A stretch of 64,000 nucleotides of DNA from Boswellia sacra (GCA_013180625.2 SNVD02011147.1:186001-250000), one strand, 5' to 3'. Shown: positions 9,956 through 21,690, numbered from the stretch's first letter. Program-made: numbers and translations. Notes: a model not told the origin generated them from the letters alone.

Positions 9956-10300
9956 GATTTATCCTCATGCATTATCAAATTTTCAAATTGAGAATTCAGT
10001 CTCATCAATTTAGATCTTTTAACAAATGCAGTACCTTCATGTTTTACCTTAAGAATGTCCCAAACTTCTTTGGCTACTTGGCACCTTGAAATCTGTCCAA
10101 AGTTGTTTAAGTCCACAGTAGCAAAAATTGCATTAAGAGCCTTTGAGTTCCAACTTGAACCTCGGTATTCTTCATTAGTCCATTCCTCCTCAGGTTTGGG
10201 TTCAGAATCACCAAAAGCATTCAACTTTGTTGGCGGTGTCCATCCGCTTTAAGCACACTGGTCCATGTCTTGTCATCAAAAGATTTGATATACATCATCA
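9956..10300 (-). pseudogene. N-terminal gag fragment of the old copia
   Basis: Minus-strand frame from about 10224 with gag features (EEEWTNEEY, WDILKVKHEGT, SKLMRLNSQFENL) ending exactly at the young-copia insertion. The reading then continues at 3611 leftwards (FEFYSKICHITN), which shows it is one interrupted gene. The initiator ATG lies further right and the frame there is disturbed. Confidence 0.8.
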
Positions 10301-10430
10301 TTCTTACTTTTTAATATGAATAATTACCATCATAAAAAATAGGTGGTTGTATTCTGGATCCTCCATTACGAATAAACTCCATTCCTCCAAAACAACGTGA
10401 TCTTTTCTTCACTTGTATATCAGTGACCCT

Positions 10431-10443
10431 GCTCTGATACCAA
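10431..10443 (-). promoter_or_regulatory. Primer-binding site of the old copia
   Basis: On the minus strand TTGGTATCAGAGC, the standard plant copia primer site complementary to the 3' end of initiator-Met tRNA, lying directly inside the 5' LTR. Confidence 0.85.
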
Positions 10444-10445
10444 TT

Positions 10446-11311
10446 ATTAGTTCTGGAAGTATAAAGTTATGAGTAATATAACAATAAATTGTAAAGTAAA
10501 TTGGCACAGGAGGATTTTACGTAGTTTAGTTATAAAACCTACATCCACGGACAGCTTTAGAGCTTTACTAAATTCTTGTTTGTACAATCTTTAGGATTGT
10601 TTACAGTGCTAACTCATTCTCACACACTGACTTAATCTTTGTAAAACAAAATCTCGCCAAGATCTTAAACTCTAGTGACACTGTCCACTCTCTGTCGCTG
10701 ATAACTTAACAACACACTGTTAAGTTAAATATAACCACGATGCTTGACACTAAATTACATAAACACTTAATTCGCAAGTTCTCTCAAGTGTATACTAACT
10801 TAGATAGACCTAATCAAAATTTATGCACGATTACAGCTTCTCATACATGAATAAACACTCATTAAATCAAATTAAAGAAGCATTCCAATCTGCGTTGAAG
10901 CTTTCCTCTTAATTCTAGGAATGCCATGACATAGACTCTCCCAACCAACATCTATATATGTTATTTAAACATAACATTATATATATGTTGGAATGCCAGA
11001 TTGAAATCTTTTTAAAATCCTGTAAAAATCCTAATCAAACTCACATTAGGATAAAGACTAATACCATATGAAGTAATAGAAGTAACTCCTAAAAGAATTA
11101 GGACACAAATAAATATTCTCTTATTTTAACTAGGATACATTAAATAATGTCCTAATTTAAAGAGATATTTATGATGAATCAAATATTTCCTAAATTATAC
11201 TTCTAAAAACAGTAAAATAAGAAACAAAATAACATTCTAGTTTTATCATAAGTTGGTCCAAAATCATCATGTACATGACACATGCAAGTGTGTCACATGT
11301 TGACACCAACA
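10446..11311 (-). repeat. 5' LTR of the old copia
   Basis: About 866 bp. In element orientation it starts TGTTGGTGTCAACATG at 11311 and ends next to the primer-binding site. The partner LTR lies outside the window. The flanking ATAGG at 11312-11316 should be the target duplication to look for at the far end. Contains no gene. Confidence 0.8.
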
Positions 11312-14300
11312 ATAGGAAATTTATTGTATTTATTAGCTTTAGTTGTGATGAATTGGTATATATACTGTAATGTCCTCAAGATAATTGATTTTAATGAGCA
11401 GAGACTAATGTCTCAGAGCTCTGTGAAGGTTTCTGAAAAGGCTGGAGTCAATTTGGTTGGTCTAATAAAAGGGGGTTGTCGTTAATTGTCCACTAAAAAA
11501 AAAAAAAGAAGAAGAAAAAGCTAGGCAATTGAGGTAAGCTTGATAATGCATTGTTTAATAAGAAAAAGTTTTTTTTTTTCCATTTTCTCTTTAGTTCTTT
11601 TTTTTTTAAAGCATTCTTATTAAAAAAAACATTTGTCCAAACACCATCGGTTTTGCTTCAACTCAATTTCAAAAATATTACAACAAGATTTAAATATTAA
11701 ATACATTGAATAGTTGCATTCAAACACTAGGCAATTAAACATTGTAAAGAATTTTACAAAAATTTTCAAAATAAAAAAACCAATGATGGATCTCCCACCA
11801 AAATGAACAAAGAAAATATATGGAAACATTAAAATCCATAGACGACATTCATGCGATTTTTGCTGTCACTTTATAGAACTACATCGCTCCGTTAAATTCA
11901 AAATTTTCAATTTACAACACTCTTCAAAGTTTTGCGAAACCATAGAAGTTCATTAGTCTTTCCATCATCATTGATCGGTGGCTGAGCATTTAACATTTTT
12001 GCCATTATCCACCTCAATCACCCAACATGGGTACTAATAGAAACCGATTTTATTTGATAGAGGAGAAAAAACGAAGAGAAAATAGGAAAATATGGAAATA
12101 GGTTGATGAATTTAAGATTGAACAGGTAGAGAACTTGTAAGATTGGTGAAGAAAGAGAAGAAATAAATAAAATTCACAATCATTACGAGTAAAAGGCTCA
12201 TATTTGGTGATTTTCTAACCGACACTAATTGCACTACCAAATATGTAGCTTATTATACTTGATGGATTTTGGTTGCCAAGTATGATTAGTTTAAAAAAAA
12301 TACTTGACAGTTTTTAGTTGTCAAATATGATTTTTAAGGAATTAAAAAAAATATAATATGCAATATTGGCAAATTAACTATTTATAAAATGTAAAAACAA
12401 ATTCATAAATTAAGTATGAAATAAAAATATAATTATAGCAATTATGAAAACAACAACATTCAACTTCCAGCATCTCACAATAACAAATTAAGAGTACTAT
12501 ATACAATTTTCCTTTTATTCGTACTCAACAAAATATGCTACAATTATATCTCAACTCCATAAAGAACGTAATTTGGGGTCTATTGATATATTTTCATAAT
12601 CATGTCTAAGTACTTGTGTCAATCTGCAACACAAAACTAAACTTATTTGTCAACTTGATTCAAGAAAATTTCACCAACCTTTTGATCTTCTATAGTAATG
12701 AAAATTGTGAGCATTGTAGAAAAAAGAAAACAAAATATAATTATACTCAAATGTCCAAAAGCTATCCAAATATTAAATTATCTAATTTAGAATGCATAGA
12801 TAAAATCAAAATTTTCTTGAATTTACAAGTTTTCAATTTAGAAAATTCAGAATTCGAAGACAAACAAAAGGAACAAAAAATGAACATAAACGAAACTAAA
12901 TATACAACTAGCAATTATTTTTACTTTTAACATATTAGATGAAGAGAAGAATTTTTACTTTTTTCTTACCTTTATCTTTCCCTAATTCTATCATTGCTTG
13001 TAGTCTCTCCCTGCAAAGATAAAAACATTTAAGGAAATAAAAAAGACAAAATTAAAGAATTCTATTGCTATCTTCAACACAAGAGTTTAGAAAGTTATAC
13101 AACAAAATGAAATCATTAAGAGGGACAAAATTTGTCAACTATTCTTTTACGATGTTTATTGATGTCAATAAAATCATGTAGGTCAACCAATTATAGAACA
13201 ACAAAGAAAAAGGGGAAAAATTAAAAAAAATAAAAAACAAAAGGAATTAGTAGAGGAAGGAAAGAAAATAGCTGCCTCAGCATAATAAATTCACCAAATG
13301 GAAAATACCCTGTGTTCCTATAAGTAAGAGATAAATTGAACTCGCAAAGCCAGTTTATAAAGAGAGCTGCACTTGTTCAAATTAATTCCATCTTTGAAGT
13401 AGTATTTTTAATTAGATCTTTCTAGCTAGTTTTTACAATGTTAATCATTTATTAGGTAGAAACATTTATGGTGAGTTACTGGTGGATCATGATTATGATC
13501 ATGTCCTCTCAGGAAAAAATATGTCCAACAACCCTTCCATGCATATGTTTTTAAAAGGCAATAACTGTAATTAATTTCCGGTCATAGTATGGTCGAGATT
13601 GCCTTTTTGTCAGATATGTTTGATATTATTGTAGTTGTTTTAATATAATCCTTGAAATTTTTGGGTTTGCAAAGAAGAATCCTATAGACTAGAGCTTTGA
13701 GATCCCTGCACATATTTTATAAAGATTTTATCGTTTGTTCATACAGGTACTAAGTCTAAACATCATTATAATGCTACCATACTAACTCTAATATGGTCAG
13801 AACTCACAAACATTATTTTTATCTCTTTTATATTTTACATTCTTTAGGATTATTCATTTAGTAGTACATCCAGACACAAAACAAGATCCCCTAATATCAT
13901 AAAGGCAAAACATAATAAAAATTTGTTTTGGATTTTCTTTTAGAACTGACGCAATGAACACAAGTAAATTCATATCCCAAAGGTCAATGTGAACACAATG
14001 TGTGCATTAAGCAAATAAATGCTATTACAAATACCTTATGCATAAATTTTGATAAAAAAGCAAGCCATAAAATCACAAAGAAAACAAGTAGATCCTCAAA
14101 ATTAGTGTACAAAACTTGAATAAAAAAACAACAACAAACCGATTACTAGAAGCAATCCAGATGGAATATGTTTAAGAAAAAACAGCTCTCTTGCCCATAA
14201 ACCTCCCAGCCAACAAAATCAACATTGTCCTAGACGTAATATTCGCTTTACAAAAAATCCACCAATAAACAAAATCAACAAAAATACACAAAACAACCAC

Positions 14301-15145
14301 GAGTCCAAAAAAAAAAAAAAGATCTGTGCCTGGAAGTCTTAGCCTCTTAGGCTTGCGGTTGTTTACCAGCGGCTTCTTAACATCGTCAATCGGGTTAAAA
14401 CTTGGGCGGCTTGGGGAATTAAAGGAATTCACTCAGAGCACAAAGACTACTAATAAAACTATAGAGGGGACCCATCATCCAACAGTCCAGATCTTTACAA
14501 ACTCTTTAATTTATCTTTACAAACTCTTTGCCAAAAATTTATAGGCCTATAAACTCTATTTAAATAAACCCAAACAAATATATTCCTAACTCGTAATTGA
14601 TGGTGCTCAATGAACAAAATCAATTTGAGATGCCATTTTTTTTTTTTACTTTTCTAAAGTGGACTATTTTTCCTATCAATGTAAAGAAAAATCATCCAAC
14701 ATTGTTCCAATTTCAATATAAAATTCCAACAAACAAACAAAATTTAAAATTTCAATTTCAAGAAAATAGTAAATCTCAACATTGTTCGAAACAAAATTCG
14801 TGAGTACATGGGACCCGTCATCCAATAGTCAAACACAACCATTCATCATCTCGTCTCTTTGTTCCTTCTTACACATACACAACCAAGTCTCCAAAACGAA
14901 GCCATCGAGAGAGATAGACGGAGTGTTTTTATTTTCAAATGATGGATCTGAAAACCCTCTAGTAACTAGACCACTTGAGAAGAAAGTGAAACATAACTTA
15001 AATTGAAAACCCAAGCAACTAATTTGAAATCGATTTGAGAAGAAAGTGAAACCAATTTGAGCGACTGATTTGAGACAAATTTGACTAGTTTAAGCCATGA
15101 GTGAAACTGAAATCACTAAGTTAAGTTGATGTGTAAGTAGATTAG
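11312..15145. other. AT-rich intergenic stretch without a recognisable gene
   Basis: 3.8 kb of low-complexity, A/T-rich sequence. Short open frames (for example 12616-12930 and the minus frame 14432-14172) have biased Asn/Lys/Phe composition and no familiar motif. Poly-A and poly-T runs at 11495-11515, 11569-11610 and 14306-14320 suggest old retroposed pieces. No promoter-exon structure could be read. Confidence 0.5.
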
Positions 15146-15771
15146 AGATGGCAATTTTTCCCGGTTGGGCCGGGTACCCGGACTTTACCCTCACGGCCCG
15201 GCCGGGGAAAACCCCAGAATTCCGGTGATCAAGCCTGGGCGCGGGGCTGCTAAGTGCACCCAGGCCCGGGTGCGGTGCAGGGACGGTATTGCTGAGAAAA
15301 CCCCATCCCCGGCCCGCACCCGGAAAGCCCAATTATTCTACAAAGAAAAATATGTAGTTTGTACGACTTGAACATATGACCTTGGTTTGGATTTCGGCTG
15401 TTTACCACCAGGCCACAAGGTTTTGATAGTGTTTACAAACAATTTTGATTAATGAATTCTTTTGTATATTTAATTAAAATTAACATTTCCAGCAATGTTG
15501 CAACTCAAACCTGGGTCACAACACAGAATGTATGGGCGCTTTGCCATTGCTGCCAACCCCACACTCACGAGATGTTTACCCATATTATATTATTTATTCA
15601 TTTTTAAGGCCTAAAAAATTAAAAAAAAAAGGCGGAGAAAATCTGGGGATTTTTTCTGGGTGCGGGTGTCACATTCCAAAACCCGGAATTACTCGCACCC
15701 GGAAAACTCCGGAAAAAATCTGGGAATTTGCAGGGATCGGGGAAAATTTTTTTTATCTGGTGCGGGCCTAA
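15146..15771. repeat. GC-rich transposon-like repeat with inverted ends
   Basis: An island of GC-rich DNA in AT-rich surroundings. It begins with GATGGCAATTTTTCCCGG and has CCCGG/GGGCCGGG-rich sequence to 15330, then a second GC-rich block at 15645-15765 with partly inverted similarity (GGGTGCGGGTG against CGCACCCGGAAA). The GATGGCAA start is typical of hAT-like plant repeats. The same kind of end, GATGGCAAAACCCGG on the minus strand, occurs at 21537-21553. Confidence 0.45.
15345..15430 (-). repeat. tRNA-like sequence, possible SINE head
   Basis: On the minus strand TGGCCTGGTGG resembles an RNA polymerase III A box, and GTTCAAGTC about 30 bp on resembles a B box. It is not a folded, functional tRNA as far as can be read. 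It may be the tRNA-derived head of a SINE or a chance match inside the GC-rich repeat. Confidence 0.25.
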
Positions 15772-17150
15772 AGTAGATGATGAGTGGGTGAAGTGATGAT
15801 TCATGGGTGAGTAAGGGAGTAAAAAAGCCAAAGGCTAGGGCAAAAGTAAGAGCAAAAAAGTGAAAAGATAAGAGAGAAATAGAAAATGGGAAAAGGGAAA
15901 AAAGACAAAAGGTTTATTTTCGCACATACATGTCACTATTTTGAAAGTGATAAATAAAGTAATTGGAAGTGACAAATAATATCAAAAAGTAGGTTGACTT
16001 TCCATATTAGTGTTATAGTTGTCTTTAAAAAAAAAGGGATAATATCATAAAACACCCCGGAAGTTTAGCTTAATATTATTCGGAAAGCCTCTTATGCGAA
16101 TATTTCAACGTGGTACCTAATGTTCGCGTTTAAGCTTCATAAAAGTCCAGCTGACACTTTCTGTTAGCTTTCAAATTAATGTTTTGGGGCATTTTAGTAA
16201 AATAATATGCATATGTGTTTCCCATGGGCAAAATGGTAATTAAAAATTCAAGGTAATATTAAAAGAGAACCAAACAACAAAAAGCTTCCTTTGACCTAGA
16301 AACGAAAACATAAAAAAACACAGGCCTACATTCACTTTGTCTCGTTGGTAGGGTAAGGAAGACATTGAAGACGATTTGAAATTTTAGCGCGAAAGTTACA
16401 CTATTCAACATCGATGGTGGAAGGTGATAAGCAAGCAAGTTCATCTAGTGCACTTGTGGTGTCGTGCTCACTAGAATGGAAGACCTCGAAGTGTTACAAA
16501 CGTGTTCGTTGGTGGATATTGACGCTTCGCGAGTCAGGTCAGTTGGGTAGTTGCCCTCCAAAATTTTGAAATCGGACTGTTTATGCGTGTCTGTATTTTA
16601 TATGTGTTGGAAAAATGTGAGCAGTAGTGTGTACATTTGTAAATTTAGATTTGAGGATTTCGTGGGGTTTTGTATTTTCTTGGTTTGATGGTGACTTTTA
16701 ATTGCTACATGTGATGAATAAGCAATATTTGCATGTATCCTATAGTGTCCGATTAAAAAATGTAGAAAAGTTTTTGTTTTTATAATAAGGAAGGATTTAT
16801 GTGTTGTTCTTCATCACTCAGTAACAAATTAATTTGGGGCTTTTATTATTTTGAGTTTGTTCGTTGGAATTCGTTCATGAGACAAATTTCATAGCTTTGA
16901 ATATTCCATGTGATCAGGATATTTTGTGTTTGTTAAAATAATGTTACAAAGTTGTGATTTTTATATTGAAAATAAAGGAGCCCAATGTAGCATGTCTTCA
17001 TTTCTGATGGGTTTATTTGGTTCCTAGAAATGTTCGTTTCAATTCTATGCTTTTTTTGTTTGAGTAATCTATGCATGCATGTAGGTTACCATCATAGGTC
17101 GTGAAATTTGAAGAACTGTAACTTTTTATTAAATGCATGTAGTTGTTTTT

Positions 17151-18529
17151 TGATGCTTTTGAAACTAGCAAGTATACTAGTCGCACAAGTAATAAAGTGA
17201 TAAGTAGATATCGTTCCCACGAGGATTGATTCTAATTGAATTTGTTATTCAAAAGCAACAACAGAATAAATAGGGGGGGGGGGGTTTATTGATGGATTAA
17301 CTAAATGAAATATTAATGTAAATGCACAATAACACAACACAAAGTAAAATGGAGTGAAAAATCAATGAGAGACACTTGGTTAAGGGTTCTTTCTCTGCCA
17401 CAAGATATGAATTTGTGAATTAACATAGAATTGTCATCCAATTACAGCATTGAAGTTATCAACCGTAGATAACAACAAGCTCTGTTACCCAAATCTTTCC
17501 TTACTTTGTTGTTAAATAAAACAAACTCTTTATTTAATCTCTATCCATTAAACAACCTAGAACAAGCTCTCTAAGTTTAATTCAATGGAAGCATTACGAT
17601 GAGAAAGATAGGTTGATCTAAGCAATAATCACACAAGTTCAGATTATTTAACCTAGGTTGATTTCCAATTGCAATCTCTGATCACAATTTTGCTACTAAT
17701 GATTGGAAATTCAAGACAATTACGGATCAAGATTTCTAATCTAGCAATAGACAACAACCAGATTATATTCAGTTGGCCATTCCAAATACAATCAGCAAGC
17801 AATCATAAGCATTAGATATGGGAAAATACAAGCAACTTCAATTAGAGAATTGGATAACAACTTCTTGCACAATCAACTCACAAAAACCATATCAAGGACT
17901 TTGAAATCACCCTCAACCAATTCAGATTCAGTTACACATGTTTAAGAACGTGGTAAATACAATACAACATGGAGACATTCCAGAAAATGAAAGGGAAGGG
18001 AAAAACTTAGCAAATTTGATGTAATTCTCTTTGGATTGTAGTTCTTCCTCTTTCCAAGCTTCCTTTCTCCTTCAAGAACTCCAGGAGATGAAAGAATCTA
18101 GACGTTCTCCCCTCTTCAAGTTATGAAAATAAAACCCTAAAATGTGTTTAAATACTCTGCTACAGTAACTTGCTACAGTGCCCGTATTAATACATGCTAC
18201 AGTGATATGTGGAATTACAAATATACACTTCTCATACCATTTTTATCACAACTTTTGGTACACTACATAAATTTGTGAACCGTAAATTTCTCCAGAAAAT
18301 AGACTTCGAGAGCTTTCCAACGGTATATAACATGTTATCGGTTATTGTATATCGTACAATTCCCAGACTAGCAGAGGTGAAAATGAAGGGTTTTACTCCA
18401 TTTTTGTGCAAGTTGCTCCAAAACTCCTACAAACATCAAAACCACACAAAAACATAAAAATACCAAGGAATATAGTAAAGAAACATGGACAAATTGATAT
18501 GAAAGTAATACATAAATAGACACCTATCA
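17151..18529. mobile_element. Non-coding insertion B (same type as insertion A; possible solo LTR)
   Basis: 1.38 kb starting TGATGCTTTTG and ending ACACCTATCA, so it has TG...CA ends, flanked by TTTTT on both sides (17146-17150 and 18530-18534). The left part has AAGTAATAAAGTGATAAG then TCGTTCCCACGAGGATT. The right part has GAGAGCTTTCCAACGG followed by CAATTCCCAG. These motifs appear in the same order and at similar distances from the ends in insertion A (about 1086-2593). It contains a G12-type homopolymer near 17272-17283 and no coding region. Confidence 0.55.
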
Positions 18530-18606
18530 TTTTTATTTCACTTAGTTTATATGAATGTGAGTTTACATGAATGTGTTATTAACTTATATTCTGATCGTTA
18601 TTTGTA

Positions 18607-20622
18607 GTGGAAATGGTTCTTTACAAGTGTAGGCTTCGTATGTGAGGCCAAGAGGTGGATTTTGGCCTTCAGGATAGTGATGAGTGCAGTAGAGTATCTG
18701 TTTTGAAGGACACCAAGGAGAAGTTAGGCCTTGGGGAGCTAGACCCGACTGAGAAGCATAGAATGGAAGTGCCCATACCCTAGAATAAGAGCAAGCTGAC
18801 AATATATAACGATGACGACCTTGCATGCATGTTTAAGATGCATGAAACAAGAGGTTTGAGAAGGTGACATTCGTAATCGAAGAGTTACCACTGAATAATC
18901 CAAATGTGAAGTGTAGGGAGTTTGATATTCACGAGGAATACCCACATGAAAACTAATCAGTGAACAAGGGAGAAAATGAATATGTTGAAGTAAGTGACTC
19001 TGATGATGCTGACTATGTTGGTGGCAGTGAGAGTGAGGACAATATGCATAGTAATGGTAGTGAGAATTGTGGCAAAGGCAGGAAGGATAAGGAATTTGAC
19101 AAGGGTAGCACATATGAGGATTTTGAGGAGGAGGATTTTGAGGTTGAAAGTGTTGTGAGAGGGAATGAAAAGGGCAAGGCAGTTGTTGATGAGGATATAA
19201 ATGCAGATGTGAATGAGGATGCAAATGTAGCAGTTGGTAGAGGTGTTAATAGAGATGTTGATGAAGGTTGTAATGTATTATCACATTGCATGGACAATTG
19301 TGATAGCAACCATGATGAGGTATGGCCATGGGCAAAATCTGATAAGGTAATTGACCCTTTGGCAAAGTTGGATAGATTTTGCAAGGAAAACGAATATAAA
19401 ACACATGTGGATGGGACTGTGCATTTGAATGAAGGACAAGAGTTTGATGGTGCTGACCACTTTAGGGGGGTTTTGAAGACATACTGCATTGAGCAGGGTA
19501 TTCAGTTGAAAAGGTTGAAGAATGGAAAAGCTAGACATACTACAAAGTGTGCAAAAGACAACTATCCTTGGTACATTCATGCTTCTAAAGTCCTTGGAAT
19601 TGATAATTTTCAGATTAAGGTATATAGAGGTGTGCATGATTGCACAAAGTTGGATGACACTGAAGAGATGACTGTTGATTGGATTACAAATTATTTCCTC
19701 GACCATATCAGGTTTAATCCAACTATTGGTATCAAAGTGATGAAGACACAATTGCTCAAGAAATTTGGCCTGAAACCAAGCAAGCTCAAGTTGTATAGGG
19801 CTAGACAAAAGGCCCTATAGCTAATAAGTGAAGACCATTCACTTAGTTATGATCAAATGTTCAGATATGCAAACATCCTCCTTCAATCTAACCCGAATTC
19901 CAAAGCCATTGTGTGGCTAAGGCAACAGGCATATTTGCAAACCCAAAGTTCAATGGGATTTTCATAAGTTTTCCTCCGCAAAGGCACGGTTTCATTGAAG
20001 GTTGTAGGCCTTTAGTAGGATTAGATGGCTGCCATCTCAAGGGGCCATATGGTGGTTTTCTCTTAATTGTTGTGACATTAGACTCAGACAAATGTGTCTT
20101 CCCATTGGCAATGGTAGCATGCGAGGTAGAAAGCATCAACCCTTGGAAGTGGTTTCTAAATTTATTTGGTGAATATTTTGGAGGACAAGATGGAATAGGG
20201 ATGCCTTTTTGCTTTCTGGTTGATCGACAAAAAGGAATTCAAGCAGCTTTGGCAGAAGCCTATACCTATGCAATAAGAGGTTTTATGCATTTCATATTTA
20301 TAACAACTTCAAAAGGAGGTCTCCAACTGATGAAATGAGAAGACTTTTTTTTCAAGCAAGCAAATCCTCAAACAGAGCAGACTTTAATGAAAAGATGGCA
20401 CTAATTCAGCAACTTTATCTAGCTGCCCATAAATACATTTTAGAAATCCCTCCCAACTATTGGTCCAGACATGCCTATGATAGCACAACAAAAAATGCTC
20501 ACATTACAAACAACATGTTAGAGTCCTTCAACTCATGGATTGATAAGCACAGAGCACAACCAATTCTTACAATGCTGGAGGAAATAAAAGCGAAAATAAT
20601 GATAAGGATGAAAGAGAAGTAA
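18607..20622 (+). pseudogene. MULE (MuDR-type) transposase, broken
   Basis: Plus-strand coding remains with stops and shifts. 18607-18950 resembles the PB1-like N-terminal region (MVLYKCRLRM, then DFGLQDSDECS). 18960-19820 is a long open part: an acidic linker (residues 1-100), then the plant MuDR DNA-binding region with GQEFDGADHFRGVLKTYCIE and KVYRGVHDCTK. 19913-20338 is the catalytic core with the first Asp in VGLDGCHLKGPYGG and a second in LVDRQKGIQAA. After a shift near 20290 the reading resumes in another frame (HIYNNFKRR, then NNMLESFNSWIDKHR to 20622). An active protein would cut and paste the element through its terminal repeats. Several stops and at least three frameshifts make it non-functional. 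Confidence 0.8.
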
Positions 20623-20649
20623 TTATATACTTTCTTCTATTTTATTTTA

Positions 20650-21275
20650 CAGACTTTTAGTTATTTTATGTTATTATTTTAGTTGTTGGCTGTCTATGTG
20701 TTCACTTGTGAATTTTTTCATGCTTCTTAGTTGTTTATTTGTTAACTTATGGTTTGAATTTTGTATGTGTTAATTTGTTGGCCGTCTATGTGCTCACTTG
20801 TCGTTCGACTTTTTTATGTGTTAACTTGCTGACTGTTTATGTGTTCACTTGTGCATTCAATTTTTTTTCCCAGTTGTTTGCTGGTTGTTTATGTGTTCAC
20901 TTGTGCTCTGAATTTTTTTTCCATGCTTCTTGGCTGTTTATTCCAAAGCCATCGTGGTTTGAATTTTTTATGTGTTAGTTTGGTAGCTATTTATGTGTGC
21001 ACTTGTGGTTGGACTTTTTTTATATGTTAACTTGGTGGCTGTTTGTGTGTTCACATGTGTATTCAAATTTTTTCCACTTGTTTGCTTGTTGTTTATATGT
21101 TCACTTGTGCTTTGAAATTTTTTTTCCATGCTTCTTGGCTGTTTATGTGTTAACTTCTGCTTTCAATTTTTTTTCCTATGCTACTTGGTTGTTTATATGT
21201 TCATTTGTGATTTTTTTTCCATGCTTCTTGGCTGTTTTTGTGTTAACTTGTGCTTTGAATTTTTTTTTTCCATGC
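20650..21275 (+). repeat. Minisatellite filling a transposase intron
   Basis: About 600 bp made of degenerate repeats of roughly 45-50 bp. Each carries GGCTGTTTATGTGTTCACTTG-like and TGAATTTTTTTTCCATGCTTC-like halves (each half varies; about a dozen copies by eye). It lies between the transposase exon ending near 20622 and the next coding piece at 21281, so it is an intron-located expansion. Long frames across it are repeat artefacts. Confidence 0.7.
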
Positions 21276-21280
21276 ACCTT

Positions 21281-21415
21281 GGCAAGGGTTGATGAATGCA
21301 AGAAGTGGAAAACTGAGTTTCCACCAGCTGTCATGAATAAGCTTAGCAAGAATGGGGATGCAGCAAGGTTTTTGCAGGTTGTATGGGGAGGGGGTATGGA
21401 GTATAAGATTCTTGA
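21281..21415 (+). pseudogene. C-terminal transposase exon fragment of the degenerate MULE
   Basis: Open sequence VDECKKWKTEFPPAVMNKL then GDAARFLQVVWGGGMEYKI, matching the region between the catalytic core and the SWIM finger of plant MULE transposases. It follows a T-rich tract and an AG at the end of the minisatellite. The reading is cut at 21416 by the GC-rich foldback, so the SWIM finger is missing. Confidence 0.6.
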
Positions 21416-21557
21416 GGATGGCAGAGGGTATGGGCTACCCCGGCCTTGGCCCTGGGAAAAATATTTCGGGGAATTTTTCAGGGCCAATGTGTGCAATTAA
21501 GGGCCAGGGCTGGGGCTGGGGACCACCGGCCCTGGCTCCGGGTTTTGCCATCCCTAT
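21416..21557. repeat. Small GC-rich foldback (MITE-like)
   Basis: 142 bp with ends GGATGGCAGAGGGTATGGG and, inverted, GGATGGCAAAACCCGG; the inside is rich in GGCCCTGG/CCAGGGCC. It cuts the transposase fragment at 21415. No convincing target duplication was seen. The end type matches the one at 15146. Confidence 0.5.
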
Positions 21558-21584
21558 GTCTGTTTATATTTTTTGAGTTTTTGT

Positions 21585-21690
21585 TTTCTAAATTTTGAAA
21601 GAATGTGTGGTTAGTTTTAAATTTTTTTGAATTTTGAAAATGATATGTGGTTGATATTGATTTAAATGCATTAGAAAATATGCATTTTTA
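21585..21690. repeat. Dispersed repeat, copy 1 (copy 2 at 42597-42690, inverted)
   Basis: AT-rich segment with TGATATGTGGTTGATATTG. An inverted, clearly related copy (AATATCAACCACATATCA) lies at 42597-42690, with similar flanking text on both sides. Probably a diverged MITE family. Confidence 0.45.

Larger units (their letters stand above)
1..11311 (-). mobile_element. Old Ty1/copia retrotransposon, nested host of two younger insertions, truncated by the window edge
   Basis: Minus-strand element read from right to left: 5' LTR (about 10446-11311), initiator-Met primer-binding site (10431-10443), gag (10300 down to 2599), then protease and the start of integrase (1080 down to 1). The rest of pol and the 3' LTR lie to the left of the window. 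Two later insertions split it: the intact copia at 3619-9948, which interrupts gag and duplicated about 5-7 bp (AAATATT), and a non-coding element at about 1086-2593. With both removed the gag reading resumes across the copia junction, which shows the order of events. The coding region has stops and frameshifts, so it is dead. The distance between its LTRs cannot be measured here. Confidence 0.85.
16036..21557 (+). mobile_element. Degenerate Mutator-like element (lineage different from MULE-1 and MULE-2)
   Basis: A MULE-type terminal sequence (GGGATAATATCATAAAACAC at 16037, followed by about 200 bp of typical terminal-repeat sequence) precedes a plus-strand transposase whose pieces lie at 18607-20622 and 21281-21415. 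The matching 3' terminal repeat was not found; it is probably lost beyond the GC-rich foldback at 21416. The gene is interrupted by non-coding insertion B (17151-18529) and an intron minisatellite (20650-21275). The element is dead. Confidence 0.6.

Noticed and set aside
12616..12930. 104-residue frame in the AT-rich region
   Set aside because: Asn/Lys/Phe-dominated composition, as expected of random AT-rich DNA, with no motif and no splicing or promoter signals.
14172..14432. 86-residue minus-strand frame (MNSFNSPSRPSFNPIDD start)
   Set aside because: The first 30 residues look protein-like, but the rest runs through a poly-A tract and has no supporting structure. Not enough to call a gene; may be a retroposed fragment.
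15345..15430. A functional tRNA gene
   Set aside because: Only A-box-like and B-box-like words can be seen; the arms do not pair into a convincing cloverleaf. Kept only as a low-confidence SINE-like repeat.
18739..19808. Minus-strand frames opposite the 19-kb transposase (His/Ser/Leu-rich)
   Set aside because: Shadows of the plus-strand MuDR-type coding sequence, whose recognisable domains lie on the other strand.
20650..21275. Possible CRISPR-like array
   Set aside because: Units are degenerate and contiguous without unique spacers, and the DNA is plant nuclear. The same applies to the GTCGAG blocks.
20739..21500. Long Phe/Leu/Cys-rich frames that look like membrane proteins
   Set aside because: They are read through the 45-50-bp minisatellite in an intron. 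The residues repeat with the DNA unit, and no start or promoter context supports a gene.
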